64,000 nt of DNA from Metopolophium dirhodum (lineage: Eukaryota; Arthropoda; Insecta; Hemiptera; Aphididae), in the NCBI RefSeq assembly GCF_019925205.1, contig NC_083560.1:146588526-146652525 (forward strand), given 5' to 3'. Position 1 is the first letter of the stretch. Each line of letters begins with the position of its first letter. Below, in pieces: positions 1-10,449 of this stretch. The notes under the pieces were generated by a model that saw only the letters and a list, made by a program, of their open reading frames with translations, had not been told where the DNA came from and searched no databases. A program made the translations under genes and the position numbers.

Positions 1-736
1 AAAATATCTTAATATAATTTCTATAATTGCCCAACCCTGTTTGTAATTATGAAAGGGATGCTTGAACACTTGTTTAGATACGTAATGGTCGCAACTGATT
101 TGTTTATTTTTATTTTTTTTTAAGTATAGTAGGTATAACAACGTAAATTCCATATACGTCTTACCAGAATTAATTAATTTTTGAAAAAACATTGTATTTG
201 CATACCAATTTTTCTAAAATTATCTGTAATTTTTTCGATAAAAGTATGAACTTCTTGTATTAAATTGTCTAGCCTTAGCTATTATACAAATTTAATATTT
301 TATAAGTTTTGAACAACAAATTAATTAACTATGGTTTTGACGAAATTTTAACTTTAAATGCTTATAAAAAATAACCATGATGCCTATGTAATATGTATCG
401 TTAATATTTTAGCTATAATAAAAACTTACGTATTATATTTTTAAACTTTTTGACCGGATAAATAATTTTTTGATTCATAATTTGCCAACTCAAAAAAAAA
501 ATGTTATCTTTTCGCTTGACACCTACCTGCCACCTGCAGGTTACATGCATAATAGTCAGTAGACAAATTTTACACAATATTACAACATATTAAATATTTT
601 ATTATGATCTTCATTTTACTATCACTTAATTCTTATGCATATATATATTTTTATCATATCTTGATAAGTGTATTAGAATAAAATATTTTCAATAACAAAA
701 TTTATAACACTGTTCACTGTTATATATTTACTATAT
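1..736. other. Gene-free AT-rich DNA with a dispersed repeat
   Basis: No credible reading frame is seen. A stretch at about 340-500 (around the words AACTTTAAATGCTTATAAAAA and a later ACTTTTTGACC) resembles a second stretch at about 23035-23180, so it belongs to a dispersed repeat. I cannot assign a family. Confidence 0.45.
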
Positions 737-1370
737 TCAGTTCGTGTTCGACTCCCGTCCGAGCAACACGCATGTTAACGTTTAGTACGCCTTTATAGCT
801 TCGATATCGTAAAGACTAGTCTTCTTCGATACAGATAATATTATGATATTATTCTCCCGTTATCTCAGCCCGTAATTACCGAGACACACACAACAGCCGT
901 ATTACCTAATTAAACGACCGCCGACCGCTCGCGGTCGTTACCGGCCCAAGGCCACCCGACACCTCTCACCTTATCAGTTTTCGTAATGAGTTTATCGTCC
1001 AAAACTAAGACCGCTGCCACAAACCATATCAACAAACCACCTCCACCCTCCAACCTAACCATTAATTCTCGTTAAAGCTAAAATACCAGAAACTAGCAAT
1101 AAGTCACCAGATGACTTTTCCGACAGCGACGATATCTGGCAAACAGTAGACTCAAATAAACGACTCAGATCACCGCTTACCAAATCTCCTTCACACAAAA
1201 AAGTAGACTCAAACATATTCATCACAGAAAACCGATATGCACCGATATCTCCCACCACCGAAAATGAACCAATGGACAGCACGAACGAACAGCCCACTGA
1301 TAATGCCGCCGTAATCAACACCGATAAAATAAATCTTCCTCCTCCAATATTCATTCAAGCTCAACTAAAC
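737..1370 (+). mobile_element. 5' end of a jockey-like LINE, 3' part missing
   Basis: The GC content rises sharply at about 737, where TCAGTTCGTGTTCG resembles the initiator-type internal promoter at the 5' end of jockey/I-type non-LTR retrotransposons. A 250-bp leader follows and then the start of a gag-like ORF1. The element stops abruptly at about 1370 inside ORF1. Keeping the 5' end and losing the 3' part is the reverse of normal LINE truncation, so a later deletion or insertion must have removed the rest. Family assignment rests on ORF1 style and the promoter-like start. Confidence 0.55.
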
Positions 1371-1391
1371 TTCTTCTGCTTTTTTCATTAA
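986..1391 (+). pseudogene. LINE ORF1 (gag-like) N-terminal fragment, frameshifted
   Basis: An ATG at 986 opens a 29-codon frame rich in Thr/Asn/Pro that stops at 1073-1075. The next frame is open from 1071 to 1391 and has the composition of a LINE ORF1 N-terminus: acidic DDFSDSDDIWQ, SPLTKSPSHKK, an NRYAPIS segment, and then LPPPIFIQ, which resembles the 'PPPI' entry of jockey-type gag proteins. The two frames overlap by a few bases, so a single-base indel near 1070 explains the break. No zinc knuckles or RT are present. In the intact element the product would be a nucleic-acid-binding particle protein. This copy cannot make it. Confidence 0.5.
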
Positions 1392-1500
1392 AAAATGAAA
1401 TGGTAATGTTCTATCTTCTTGTAACATACTAAATAATATTTCTAGTTCCGTTTGAACTAAATCATAATCTAGAAGATTTGCACCTACACTGCTTGGTTGG
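1364..1500 (-). pseudogene. Unassigned coding-like remnant
   Basis: Read on the minus strand, a frame without stops for about 45 codons ends with a TAG at about 1364. It looks protein-like (VQTELEILFSMLQEDRT, then PFHFLMKKAEE), unlike the low-complexity shadow frames nearby. It starts exactly where the LINE fragment ends, so it may be the edge of the older sequence into which the LINE went. I do not recognise it and no start codon is visible. Confidence 0.2.
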
Positions 1501-2083
1501 TGGCTTGCTTGGTTGGAATAAAGAAATATATTTTTTTACATTATCCAATGAAATATTGATTTTACTAAATGGTTGAGAAAATAATGTGAATAATGGTTGA
1601 ATAGGAGAAATACATGTATAGGCAAATGTGTATACTATTATAATTATATATAATACATTGATAGGTACTGAAGTATAAAATATTATTAGGGCCGTTTTAT
1701 CAATCACCTGTTAAATGTCTAGTTAACTAGTCTCAGATAAAAACTAACTGCAGATTAAAAATATAATGATTTTATCAATTATATTTATACTATTATTAAC
1801 TATTCTAGGGTATAACAAACTGAAGATTAACTATCAAACTGCATTAATTGATGTTAGTCAAATCAGTAATATGAACATGTTTCTAACATCTATCAATGAA
1901 TTGTTATCTGTTATCATGATATATTTATTTAACGCCACATTATGTCATTATCTGACAAATTATTATCATTTTCTTGACGTTTTCAGCTTTTCACTTTTAA
2001 AAATATAAAACAGTTTTCTATTTATTTTGCATGTTCAATGTTGTCGTTTTGTATTTGTTAGTTTTGAGTACAATTAAATAACT

Positions 2084-3001
2084 ATGAGTTTATTAAAAAC
2101 CAAACATGAACGCTCCACAAATTTTATCGACAGCGAACTGCAACTCCTTGTCGACCTGGTGGCTAATCAAAAACATATTTTGGAAAACAAAAAAACAGAT
2201 GCCGTAACAGCAAACCTAAAGAATAAGACATGGGAAGCATTATCAAATAAATTTAATTGCAAAAGCCTAAATGGATATCGTAGTCCAAAATGTTTAAAAT
2301 TTAAATATGACAATTTAAAAAAAAATGTAAAAATTAAGTTGCGAGATGTTAAATCAAAACCCTGTGTAACAGGAGGAGGACCTCCTATTCCATTAAAAGC
2401 ACTCGGCCAATTATCCCCTATGGAAGAACAACTAAGATCTTTAAACCCTCTAGCTTTTAGTGGTACAGTATCAGCATTCGACAGTGACAGAATTAAAGAT
2501 TCAAATACATCCAGACATGAAATGCTTGTACAAGATTATGAGAAAACTGACAGTGATGTAAGTGATTAATATTTTAATTGGTTCATAAATTATTATTAAT
2601 ACAAATATTGTTATTGGATTTCAATTATAGTGTATGGATGAAAACATTATAGAATTTGATTGCCAAGAAAATAATACCAATGTTAGTTAAATTTGTAAAT
2701 ACCTATCTGCTTTTTTAATTGGATTAATACATTTGTATACCTAATAAATTGTTTATTATAAACCATCAAGGTTTTTCAATAGTTGTTTGTCCATACTTCT
2801 GAAAAAGAATGTGACGTAGGTGAAGATTGGACAGATTATATACCAGCAAAATTGAGAACGCCGATTTCTCCAGAGCTATAATCTATAACACATCAAAAAA
2901 GCTTAAACACTCTGTATTCACCAAATATATTATATGCTAACTCTGAAGCTAGTTCAGATGAGTTAGAGGGTGAGATAATAAATAATAATAAATATATGTA
3001 G
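2084..3001 (+). pseudogene. Myb/SANT-like DNA-binding protein, three exons, premature stop
   Basis: The first exon starts at ATG 2084 and encodes a Myb/SANT-like trihelix of the MSANTD/Myb_DNA-bind_5 kind: NFIDSELQLLVDLVANQ, then W and F residues spaced as in these domains and SPKCLKFKYDNLKKNVK. Such proteins are often partners of PIF/Harbinger transposases. A GTAAGT donor at 2558 joins in phase to 2631-2681, and GTTAGT at 2682 joins to an exon from 2783. Both introns preserve the frame. The last exon meets TAA at 2879-2881 but stays open in the same frame to TAG 2999-3001, with SLNTLYSPN and acidic ASSDELEGE typical of these tails. I infer a nonsense mutation in a once longer gene. The first exon alone could still make a 161-aa protein if unspliced. 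Confidence 0.55.
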
Positions 3002-4107
3002 TATGTACCTATATATTATTATTATACTACCTATATATATTTATATATTATAATATATTATTTAATATGTTATATTATATTGATACTACTTTTATGTTAA
3101 ATATAGTAAGAAACCCTTAAGGGAAAATGTTGGAATTTGATCGTTTGGTGATTGGTTGGAAAAATCGTGTGAATAGCAGATTTTTTTAACGGGATCACCA
3201 AGGGACCAAATGGCCATAATAACTCACAATAAGAAATTACAAAATCTTATTAGTTTAGCCAGTGTCGCGGGAGGATGCTTTGATTTGCAGCACACTCTGG
3301 CGACACGGGTTCAATTAGCAAGATGAAATCATTACGAAAATAGAATAGAATAAAATCGATTTAATACTAGTCTTGATCATGTAATAAAACTTGAATACAA
3401 TAGTTTATTGGTGGTCTGGGCCTGTAGTAAAAAGGTATAATCTGATTACAGTATAGGGATAGTAATATTAACTAGGCATAAAATATAATAATATAGCGAT
3501 TATTGGAAATTTATATATAGAAGCAAACGTAAACGTAGAATGAAAAAAAAAAAAAGAAAGTTAGGAACATATTAGCATGTATTGGCGTAATTAACATGGT
3601 GATGGAATAAGAAATATATTAATCTAACTTATTTAAAATATAATTAACATGGTAATGGAAAAATAAAATATAGTAAACACCACTATTTTATCATATATAT
3701 ATATATTGCACGAAAAAAAAAATATTTTGTAATAGATTTTAAGAATTCATGTTATATTAAAATATTATTACACATATTATATTAACACTAAGATAAGATT
3801 ATTGATGTAAACAAAAAACACAAAAAAGAATATATTGTTAATCACATAAGATACTAACCTAGATAATAAGCAAAATATATACTGTAATATTGTGAATCAA
3901 AATCTGTATTCTATCAATAATAATTAATATGGTGAAATGTACCATATAATTATAATGATGTATTAATGTAAAACATAAAATGTAAACATGTAATAATTGA
4001 ATGTAATGTAATAATTGATATATGTAAAATTTGTAATCATAGGAAAGTGCTTGAACTAATGGAGGAAGTTTGAGTTAATTTTTCTCATTTAGACGATAAA
4101 AATCAAC
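3002..4107. other. Gene-free AT-rich DNA, probable decayed LTR-element interior
   Basis: No ORF of note. At 3129 TTAAGGGAAAA is followed by TGTTGGAATTTG, which resembles the PPT/LTR junction of the Copia element at 6272 and may be another LTR edge, but I could not find its other end. A GC-richer island at 3255-3320 contains GTGTCGCGGGAGGATGC. The rest is AT-rich and unassigned. Confidence 0.3.
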
Positions 4108-4997
4108 TTTTAAAGGGGGAGATGTAGTAAGCAAGTTACTACTTAACAATAAAACAAATTACACAGGTACATAATTCTACTATACTATAATTTAGATACT
4201 GTAATTCGGCATAAATCGGATAATAGAAACGAAGTTAAGGGTTCTTTCTGTATATTACATTTTAATGTCTTGGGTAAGAAACGGTAGATATTAGGAACTC
4301 ACTGAACCATAAATTGCTCTGTATACGACAGATATTCAAATATAAAAATATATACTATACTCTGTTCAAAATAAGACCGGACCTCGGCGGCGACCCGTTT
4401 TCGTTCGCGACGGTCAGGCACCTCCCCCACCATAGATCACGTGTCAGGCCGAGCCGCAGAAATAAGCCACGCCCATGCGCACAACTCGGCCGCCGAGGTC
4501 CGGTCTTATTTTGAACAGAGTATATATGATTATTTTGATTACAACGCTGTACGCTGTACGTGACGATATCCAATATAAAAAATATTAATGATTATCTCAA
4601 ATTGAATACACAGAATTATACTGGAAGTCATAAAAGGCGTGGGCTGGAACGATGTTCACACAAACCACATCCGTGAGCCGAGATACAGTATCTATAGGCA
4701 AGGGGTACAGGGAACTTAATATAAAAGGGAGCCCGAATCGGCCTGTTTTCAGACGTGTACTACCACCCATTAGTGCAAGCACCTTCATGCCACTCTGTAC
4801 GAGCATATTTTGGACTTAGAAAAATTATCAACAATATAATAAAATTCACAATAAAACAACAACTGTCTTTTATTTATTATCAACCACGACTACAACATCA
4901 AACAAATTGTCTGCGACCTGCAACTATAATATCTTGGGAGCCACTTATCTACTATTGGAACTACGATAGTAGGTACCAAGCTCCCGAGTATATTACA
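4108..4997 (+). mobile_element. 3' LTR of an LTR retrotransposon with polypurine tract
   Basis: A purine run (AAAGGGGGAGA, 4112-4122) directly precedes TGTAGTAAGC at 4123, the layout of a polypurine tract and LTR start. The best matching end is ATTACA at 4997, giving TGTAGT...ATTACA and an LTR of about 875 bp including a 161-bp MITE. AATAAA signals occur near 4838 and 4850 in the second half. The internal coding part and the 5' LTR are not recognisable upstream, so this is a truncated 3' end and not a clean solo LTR. The end coordinate is inferred. Confidence 0.45.
4360..4520. mobile_element. 161-bp Tc1/mariner-like MITE with 32-bp perfect TIRs
   Basis: The left end CTCTGTTCAAAATAAGACC continues for 32 bases to 4391, and the same 32 bases recur in reverse complement at 4489-4520 with no mismatch. 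TA dinucleotides flank both ends (4358-4359, 4521-4522), the target duplication of the Tc1/mariner superfamily. The interior is GC-rich against very AT-rich surroundings and codes for nothing. It sits inside the LTR at 4123-4997 and is therefore younger than that LTR. Confidence 0.75.
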
Positions 4998-5131
4998 CCC
5001 TCAAGAAAATCCAAAATCTAAAAAAATGTCTGTTCATGCAAAAAAACAAACAAGGTTAGTTAGTTAGTTGAACTTATTATAAAACCATAATCACAAGAAT
5101 ATTACACATTTCAAATATTCATGTTATAGCT

Positions 5132-5620
5132 ATGGATACAACTTCCACGAATACATCAATTGTAGAATTAACACCTGAAACAGATTGTCAAACATCAAAC
5201 ATAGGCAAAGAAATGGAAGTACACATAAAAAGTATACAAAGAAGTGAGAGCTCACAGAACACTTCAATACTTCATGCCAGATTTAAGGACAAAGCAATAA
5301 ATTTAAGTAACCTAATTCAAGGTGTTAATAATCCTGAACATCTTAAAGTTGCGATGCAAAAATTAGACATCTTAACTGCATTTATTAATGTTGCATCAAA
5401 TGAAAATGAAGTTATTCCATACAAAACGGACCAAAAAGAACCTGCTAATAAAAAAATCACACAACAAAAATCATTCTTCTCAACCAAAAATAAAAGATTT
5501 AAGGCAACAAATACTATAACACGACCAACATCAGACGAAATTAGAGATCTAAACGATACGTTACTACATAAAAAACGTATGGTTTTAAAAGAACAAGATA
5601 ATGAACATTCATATTTTTAA
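5132..5620 (+). CDS. Orphan 162-aa protein, Lys/Thr/Asn-rich
   Basis: Opens with ATG 5132 shortly after a good acceptor (TTATAG) and runs 162 codons. The composition is protein-like, unlike the AT-driven shadow frames around it. It is hydrophilic, with a central hydrophobic-periodic helix (INLSNLIQGV, HLKVAMQKLDILTAFI) and a basic tail segment TQQKSFFSTKNKRFKAT. No catalytic motif or membrane segment is visible. The tail is reminiscent of the basic C-termini of some transposon proteins, but I cannot name a family. It may be the last exon of a longer gene because of the acceptor just before the ATG. Confidence 0.35.
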   Translation: MDTTSTNTSIVELTPETDCQTSNIGKEMEVHIKSIQRSESSQNTSILHARFKDKAINLSNLIQGVNNPEHLKVAMQKLDILTAFINVASNENEVIPYKTDQKEPANKKITQQKSFFSTKNKRFKATNTITRPTSDEIRDLNDTLLHKKRMVLKEQDNEHSYF

Positions 5621-5670
5621 ATAACATTTCTTATATATTATTTGTGTTTATTATTATTATTATTAAATTA

Positions 5671-5918
5671 TATTTTGCCATATTTTAAATTTATACATTG
5701 TGATTATTGTTTTTATTTATATTACTATTGACTAAAACTATTCTATTATTATTAAAAAATGTTGTACCTACCATTGACTAAATGTTGCAAATTATATTTT
5801 GCCATATTTTAAATTTATACATTGTGATTATTGTTTTTATTAATATTACTATTGACTAAAACTATTCTATATTATTAAAAAATGTTGTACCTACCATAGA
5901 CTAAATGTACCAAATTGT
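5671..5918. repeat. Tandem duplication, about 124 bp x 2
   Basis: The segment beginning TATTTTGCCATATTTTAAAT at 5671 recurs at 5795 with about 95% identity by eye (small indels in ATT runs). It is non-coding and lies between the orphan ORF and the Copia element. Confidence 0.75.
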
Positions 5919-6000
5919 ATCAGTATAACTCAGTTAAAACTTAAAATATACTAAATTCGCAAATTGCAATATTAATAATTTTATTTAAGTTCAATATCAC

Positions 6001-6272
6001 TGTTGAAGTACACAGATATACAGAAGTTAAAAGGTAAATAATAATATAATCGGATATATATAATATAATAATAAGTATAATGATACGATGTACAATAGTG
6101 TTACGAGGCGTAATATAAATCAACGACTAACTATGTATACCCGGCTACACTACGCAGGACATATAATATGCTGTAGTATATAAAAATGTATAGTCAGCGT
6201 CTGATGAACTACAGTGTGAATATATTACTTATACACTACATTATATAGGGTGTTTTGTTTATAATTCCAACA
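6001..6272 (-). repeat. Copia 3' LTR
   Basis: Starts TGTTGAAGTACAC and ends AATTCCAACA on the plus strand. It matches the right LTR at 10450-10721 over all 272 positions that I compared. Confidence 0.95.
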
Positions 6273-6281
6273 CTTTCCCTT
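6273..6281 (-). other. Copia polypurine tract
   Basis: On the element strand this reads AAGGGAAAG immediately before the 3' LTR, the expected primer for plus-strand DNA synthesis. A similar tract (AAGGGGAAG) precedes the related LTR at 12930. Confidence 0.8.
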
Positions 6282-6294
6282 AAACAATATACCC

Positions 6295-9200
6295 TTATAC
6301 ATCAATATTTATAACTCCTAACATCTCCCTTAGCTCATTGAACCGCGTTCGTGGAGTTGGTTTTGTCATAATGTCCGCAATCTGCTCCTTGCTGGATATG
6401 TACTCCAATGAAAACAATCCCTCATTGAACTTTTCTCTTATATAGTGGTAGCGAACATCTATGTGCTTCGTTCTTCTATGAAACTCTGGATTTTTTACGA
6501 GTTTAATCGCACTTTGATTGTCTCCATACATTGTTGGCACCGTTTTTGGCTGGTCCAGCAATTCACCTAAAAACAATTTTAACCAAGTTAATTCTTGTAC
6601 TGCTTGACTTAAAGCTATGTACTCTGATTCAGTTGTGCTAAGGCTAACACACTGTTGACGACGTGAACTCCATGCTATACTTCCAGATCCTAATGTAAAT
6701 ACTGACCCTGATGTTGATCTTCTTGTATCCAAGTCACCTGCATAGTCAGCATCACTGTATCCTTTTAACATGAGTTTTTGTCTAGAACTAAATACCAATC
6801 CAAAATTAATAGTTCCCTTTAAATATTTTAAAATTCGTTTCACTGCTGTCCAGTGTTGTTCCTTTGGATCCTCGATGTATCTACTAACTAGATTTACTGA
6901 AAAAGTTATGTCCGGTCTTGTAATCTGACTGAGATATAATAAGCTTCCGACTGCTTCACGATATGGGACTTTACTAGTTAAATTAGTATTTTGTTGCTTG
7001 TCATCTAATGAATGTTGAGGGTCTGCTGGTATTTGAACTGATTTTGCTTCAGTCATATTGAACTTCTCCAATACTCTTTTACAATACAACCCTTGGTGCA
7101 TTACAATTGATCCATCAGATTTTCGCTCAATTTCTGTACCTAAAAATTGATTCAATTCTCCTTCGGTAATATTTAAATGTTGTCTCAAATATTCAATTAA
7201 TGCATGTACATCTTGACTCGATGTAGCTGCAACTAGACCATCATCAACAAATATAGCGACGATTAATACTTTGTTATTTTCTCTATTAACAAAAACACAG
7301 GGATCTGCTTTTGTTTCTAATAGATTAAAGTTAAGAAGAAATGTTTTGAACTTTATGTTCCAACATCGTGGTGACTGCTTTAGGCCATATAAACTGCGTT
7401 GAAGTCTGCACACCATTTCGGTACCATCGTTGAACCCTTCTGGTTGTCTCATGTAAATTTCTTCGTCCAAATCTCCATATAGAAAGGCTGTTTGAACGTC
7501 AAATTGTCGAAGTTGTAATTGTTCTGCTGCTGATATAGCTAATATAGACCGAATTGAATCGAACTTTACTACAGGACTAAAGGTTTCATTAAAATCAATA
7601 CCGAACATTTGACTATACCCTTTTGCTACTAGCCTAGCCTTGTATCGATCAACATGTCCATGAACATTATATTTTGTTTTATACACCCAACCACAATTTA
7701 CAATAGTTCTGTCCTTAGGTAAACTTACGAGCGACCATGTTCCGTTTTGTTCAAGAGATTCCATTTCATTGTTCATGGCTTCTATCCATTTTTCTGAATT
7801 TTGTGACTCCACAGCTTCCTTGAAATTCACTGGATCGGATTCGACTACGAAAAAGGCTGAATTATCATAACGTAATGGTTTCTTAATATTACTTCTGTCT
7901 CGCAAGTTGTACACGTTGACATTTGATCCATTTTCTTGTTCATGTTCTTGTTTTTCATTGTCATCTACACTTATTGACCCAAATTTATTTTCCATGACTT
8001 CATCTCCTTCTGATGTATTGCTGTGTTCTAAAGAGCCGTCTTTGTGTAAGCTAAGAACATCAATGTTATTACTATCATTTAAATTATTAGAACATTCTAC
8101 ACGTTGGTCATTTACAACACTTTCATCCTTGAAAATAACGTCTCTACTAAGTGACACCTCGTTATTTTCTTTATACCAAATACGATACCCTTTTGAAGTT
8201 TCTGAATATCCAACAAAGTATCCTTTTCGACTTTTTGCATCCCACTTCTTTCGTCGTTGTTTTGGAACTAAACTATATGCATTTATTCCAAATTCTACAA
8301 ACTTTTCTATTTTAGGAAGTTTATCAAACCATAACTCATATGGAGTTTTACATACTTTCCCTGAATTACCAGTATAATTGAATGAGAACACTACTGTATT
8401 GACTGCTTCTGCCCACAGTGATTTTGGAAAATTCTTGGCATATATCATTGTTCTGGCTGCCTCACAAATAGTCCTCATTGAACGTTCAGCTCTTCCATTT
8501 TGTTCAGGAGTATAAGGTACACTTGTTTCATGCTTTATTCCAAAAATATTTAGAATTGATTGAACTTCAGAATTCTTATATTCTAATCCACAGTCACTTC
8601 TAATAGTTTTAATAACATTTTTAGTTTGAGTTTTAACCATACTCAGAAAACAATTAAGTTTTTCTTTAACCTCAGATTTATGTTTCATAAAATAAACATA
8701 AGTATATTTAGAATAATCATCTTTAAAAATAATGAAATATCTTTTACCTCCTAATGAATTCTCTTCCATGGGTCCACATACGTCGCTGTGTATTATTTGC
8801 CCTGGTTCAATAGTTATTGTTTCGCTCTGAGTGAACGTCTCCTTATGCTGTTTGCCATAGATGCATGGTTCACAGAATAACTGTCCTTGTATATCTGTAA
8901 ATTGTATTTGATTGTGTTTTAAATACTCACGAACATGTTTGACATTCTGATGACATAGTATTTTGTGCCAGTGTTCTAATGTTAATTTCTTAACTGCAAC
9001 GTTAGCACAGTGTCCAATTTCCTGTGAAATATCTGTTTTGATTAGCATTGAAAACAATTTATTCTCACGAACACCGACTGCAATTACACGATTATCCATT
9101 TTAAATGTACAACCTTTACTGTCTGTCACCATTGTAATTCCTTTATCAAGGCATGCCCCATAAGAAAATAAATTTACTTTTATATCAGGTACATATAAAA

Positions 9201-10260
9201 CATTTTTTAAGTAGCCTTTTATCCACTTATTGTTAACATAAGTATGAATATTTATGTTACCTTTTCCGACTGCCATAATGTGCTTACCATCTCCAATACG
9301 TACAGGCGAATGCACATCAAAATTTTTATAATCGACGAACCACTCTTTCCGATTTGTCATGTGGTCGCTCGCACCTGAGTCCACATACCATTTGTCTGAG
9401 TCGTCGATTTCTTCAATTTTTCTTTGTACACCAATAAGCGCCAAACCGGAAGTTGATTTCTTTTCTTCTTGTTCCCTTTTGAATATCCTGCAGTCCCTTT
9501 TCCAGTGTCCTGGTTTTTTACAGTGGTTGCATTTTCCTGGTTTTGTATTATCATTTTTGTTCCCGTATTTTTGACTTTTAATATACTTGCCTTTGTTTGC
9601 AGTCAAAGCAATACTTTCAGCACCATCGTTACGGACCTCCTGTCCTTGCACTTGTCGTGTTTCTTCCACCATCAATCGAGTGGTTAACTGTTCTAGCGTT
9701 CTATTTGTACTATTCATTGAGTCCCATGCACTGTAGAAGTGCCTATAGCTATCAGGTAATGTCATCAAAATTTTTGTAATCAACATTGATTCTGAGATAG
9801 GTTCTCCCAATTGTTTTAGTTGTCTACTTAGATTTTCTAGTTTCGAAATATGACCGGCTATATTGTCCTTAGGATCCATTGTATAACGATAGAATTTTTG
9901 TTGTACTATTGTTATGCCTGTGTCCGACATTTGTTCGTACACACTAAGTAATTTGTTCCACATACCATTTGCTGTGTCACAGTTCATAATGTATTGTAGA
10001 GGTTGTTCATCTAGCGAAGTGACGATACATTTTTGAGCCTTATTATCTGCCCTTTTCCATATTGAAAAATCAACACTATGCCTTTTTCTCGCTTCATCTT
10101 CAGTTTCATTACCGATTTTTGCTAAAATTGGTTTCTTTGATTTTCCTGTTACTACATCGAATATTTCAGCTGCATTCATGATAACCTTAATTTGAAATTT
10201 CCACATGTCCCAATTTGATGCATCTTTGAGTTTGTTGATTTTATATTGTTCGTTTTCCAT
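6295..10260 (-). CDS. Copia gag-pol polyprotein, 1321 aa, intact
   Basis: A single ORF from ATG 10260 to a stop at 6295-6297. In order: Gag/UBN2-type capsid region (about 1-230); CCHC zinc knuckle CNHCKKPGHWKRDC (about 244-257); aspartic protease WYVDSGASDHMT (Asp about 294); GAG-pre-integrase/HHCC finger (about 430-466); integrase DDE core with IHSDVCGP, IRSDCGLEYKN and NGRAERS; reverse transcriptase with FDVQTAFLYGDL and the catalytic FVDD box, where YVDD is more usual; RNase H with YSDADYAGD and TTESEYIAL. The length is near that of Drosophila copia (about 1400 aa). It encodes every enzyme needed for reverse transcription and integration in cytoplasmic particles. No frameshift separates gag from pol, as is normal for Copia. 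Confidence 0.95.
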   Translation of the reverse strand: MENEQYKINKLKDASNWDMWKFQIKVIMNAAEIFDVVTGKSKKPILAKIGNETEDEARKRHSVDFSIWKRADNKAQKCIVTSLDEQPLQYIMNCDTANGMWNKLLSVYEQMSDTGITIVQQKFYRYTMDPKDNIAGHISKLENLSRQLKQLGEPISESMLITKILMTLPDSYRHFYSAWDSMNSTNRTLEQLTTRLMVEETRQVQGQEVRNDGAESIALTANKGKYIKSQKYGNKNDNTKPGKCNHCKKPGHWKRDCRIFKREQEEKKSTSGLALIGVQRKIEEIDDSDKWYVDSGASDHMTNRKEWFVDYKNFDVHSPVRIGDGKHIMAVGKGNINIHTYVNNKWIKGYLKNVLYVPDIKVNLFSYGACLDKGITMVTDSKGCTFKMDNRVIAVGVRENKLFSMLIKTDISQEIGHCANVAVKKLTLEHWHKILCHQNVKHVREYLKHNQIQFTDIQGQLFCEPCIYGKQHKETFTQSETITIEPGQIIHSDVCGPMEENSLGGKRYFIIFKDDYSKYTYVYFMKHKSEVKEKLNCFLSMVKTQTKNVIKTIRSDCGLEYKNSEVQSILNIFGIKHETSVPYTPEQNGRAERSMRTICEAARTMIYAKNFPKSLWAEAVNTVVFSFNYTGNSGKVCKTPYELWFDKLPKIEKFVEFGINAYSLVPKQRRKKWDAKSRKGYFVGYSETSKGYRIWYKENNEVSLSRDVIFKDESVVNDQRVECSNNLNDSNNIDVLSLHKDGSLEHSNTSEGDEVMENKFGSISVDDNEKQEHEQENGSNVNVYNLRDRSNIKKPLRYDNSAFFVVESDPVNFKEAVESQNSEKWIEAMNNEMESLEQNGTWSLVSLPKDRTIVNCGWVYKTKYNVHGHVDRYKARLVAKGYSQMFGIDFNETFSPVVKFDSIRSILAISAAEQLQLRQFDVQTAFLYGDLDEEIYMRQPEGFNDGTEMVCRLQRSLYGLKQSPRCWNIKFKTFLLNFNLLETKADPCVFVNRENNKVLIVAIFVDDGLVAATSSQDVHALIEYLRQHLNITEGELNQFLGTEIERKSDGSIVMHQGLYCKRVLEKFNMTEAKSVQIPADPQHSLDDKQQNTNLTSKVPYREAVGSLLYLSQITRPDITFSVNLVSRYIEDPKEQHWTAVKRILKYLKGTINFGLVFSSRQKLMLKGYSDADYAGDLDTRRSTSGSVFTLGSGSIAWSSRRQQCVSLSTTESEYIALSQAVQELTWLKLFLGELLDQPKTVPTMYGDNQSAIKLVKNPEFHRRTKHIDVRYHYIREKFNEGLFSLEYISSKEQIADIMTKPTPRTRFNELREMLGVINIDV

Positions 10261-10435
10261 ATTTAAACAAAACGTAGATGTACACTATCTGCACACTAAG
10301 AAACGCACGCACACTACACTGCACTTACTTCGCGAATTATTATTGCTGTACACTGTCTGTACACAAAAAACACGCAATTCGTTAATCAATTATTATTTTA
10401 CTAATTATTCACGACTTTATTATAAAGACCTTACT

Positions 10436-10449
10436 CTGGGCCCATAACC
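10436..10449 (-). other. Copia primer-binding site for half initiator tRNA-Met
   Basis: The plus strand here reads CTGGGCCCATAACC, the anticodon stem-loop of animal initiator tRNA-Met and not its 3' end, and it abuts the 5' LTR. Drosophila copia is known to prime from a cleaved half of this tRNA. The match is 14 of 14 and ends exactly at the LTR border. Confidence 0.85.

Noticed and set aside
3129..3140. Possible second Copia LTR starting TGTTGGAATTTG
   Set aside because: The purine tract and first bases resemble the Copia junction, but no matching LTR end or body similarity was found downstream. Kept only as a remark.
4314..4573. Overlapping ORFs on both strands with Arg/Pro-rich sequence
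   Set aside because: Both cross the GC-rich MITE and its inverted repeats; the composition explains the open frames.
7907..8377. 156-codon plus-strand ORF inside the Copia element
   Set aside because: Antisense shadow of gag-pol. The minus-strand frame has all retroviral domains.
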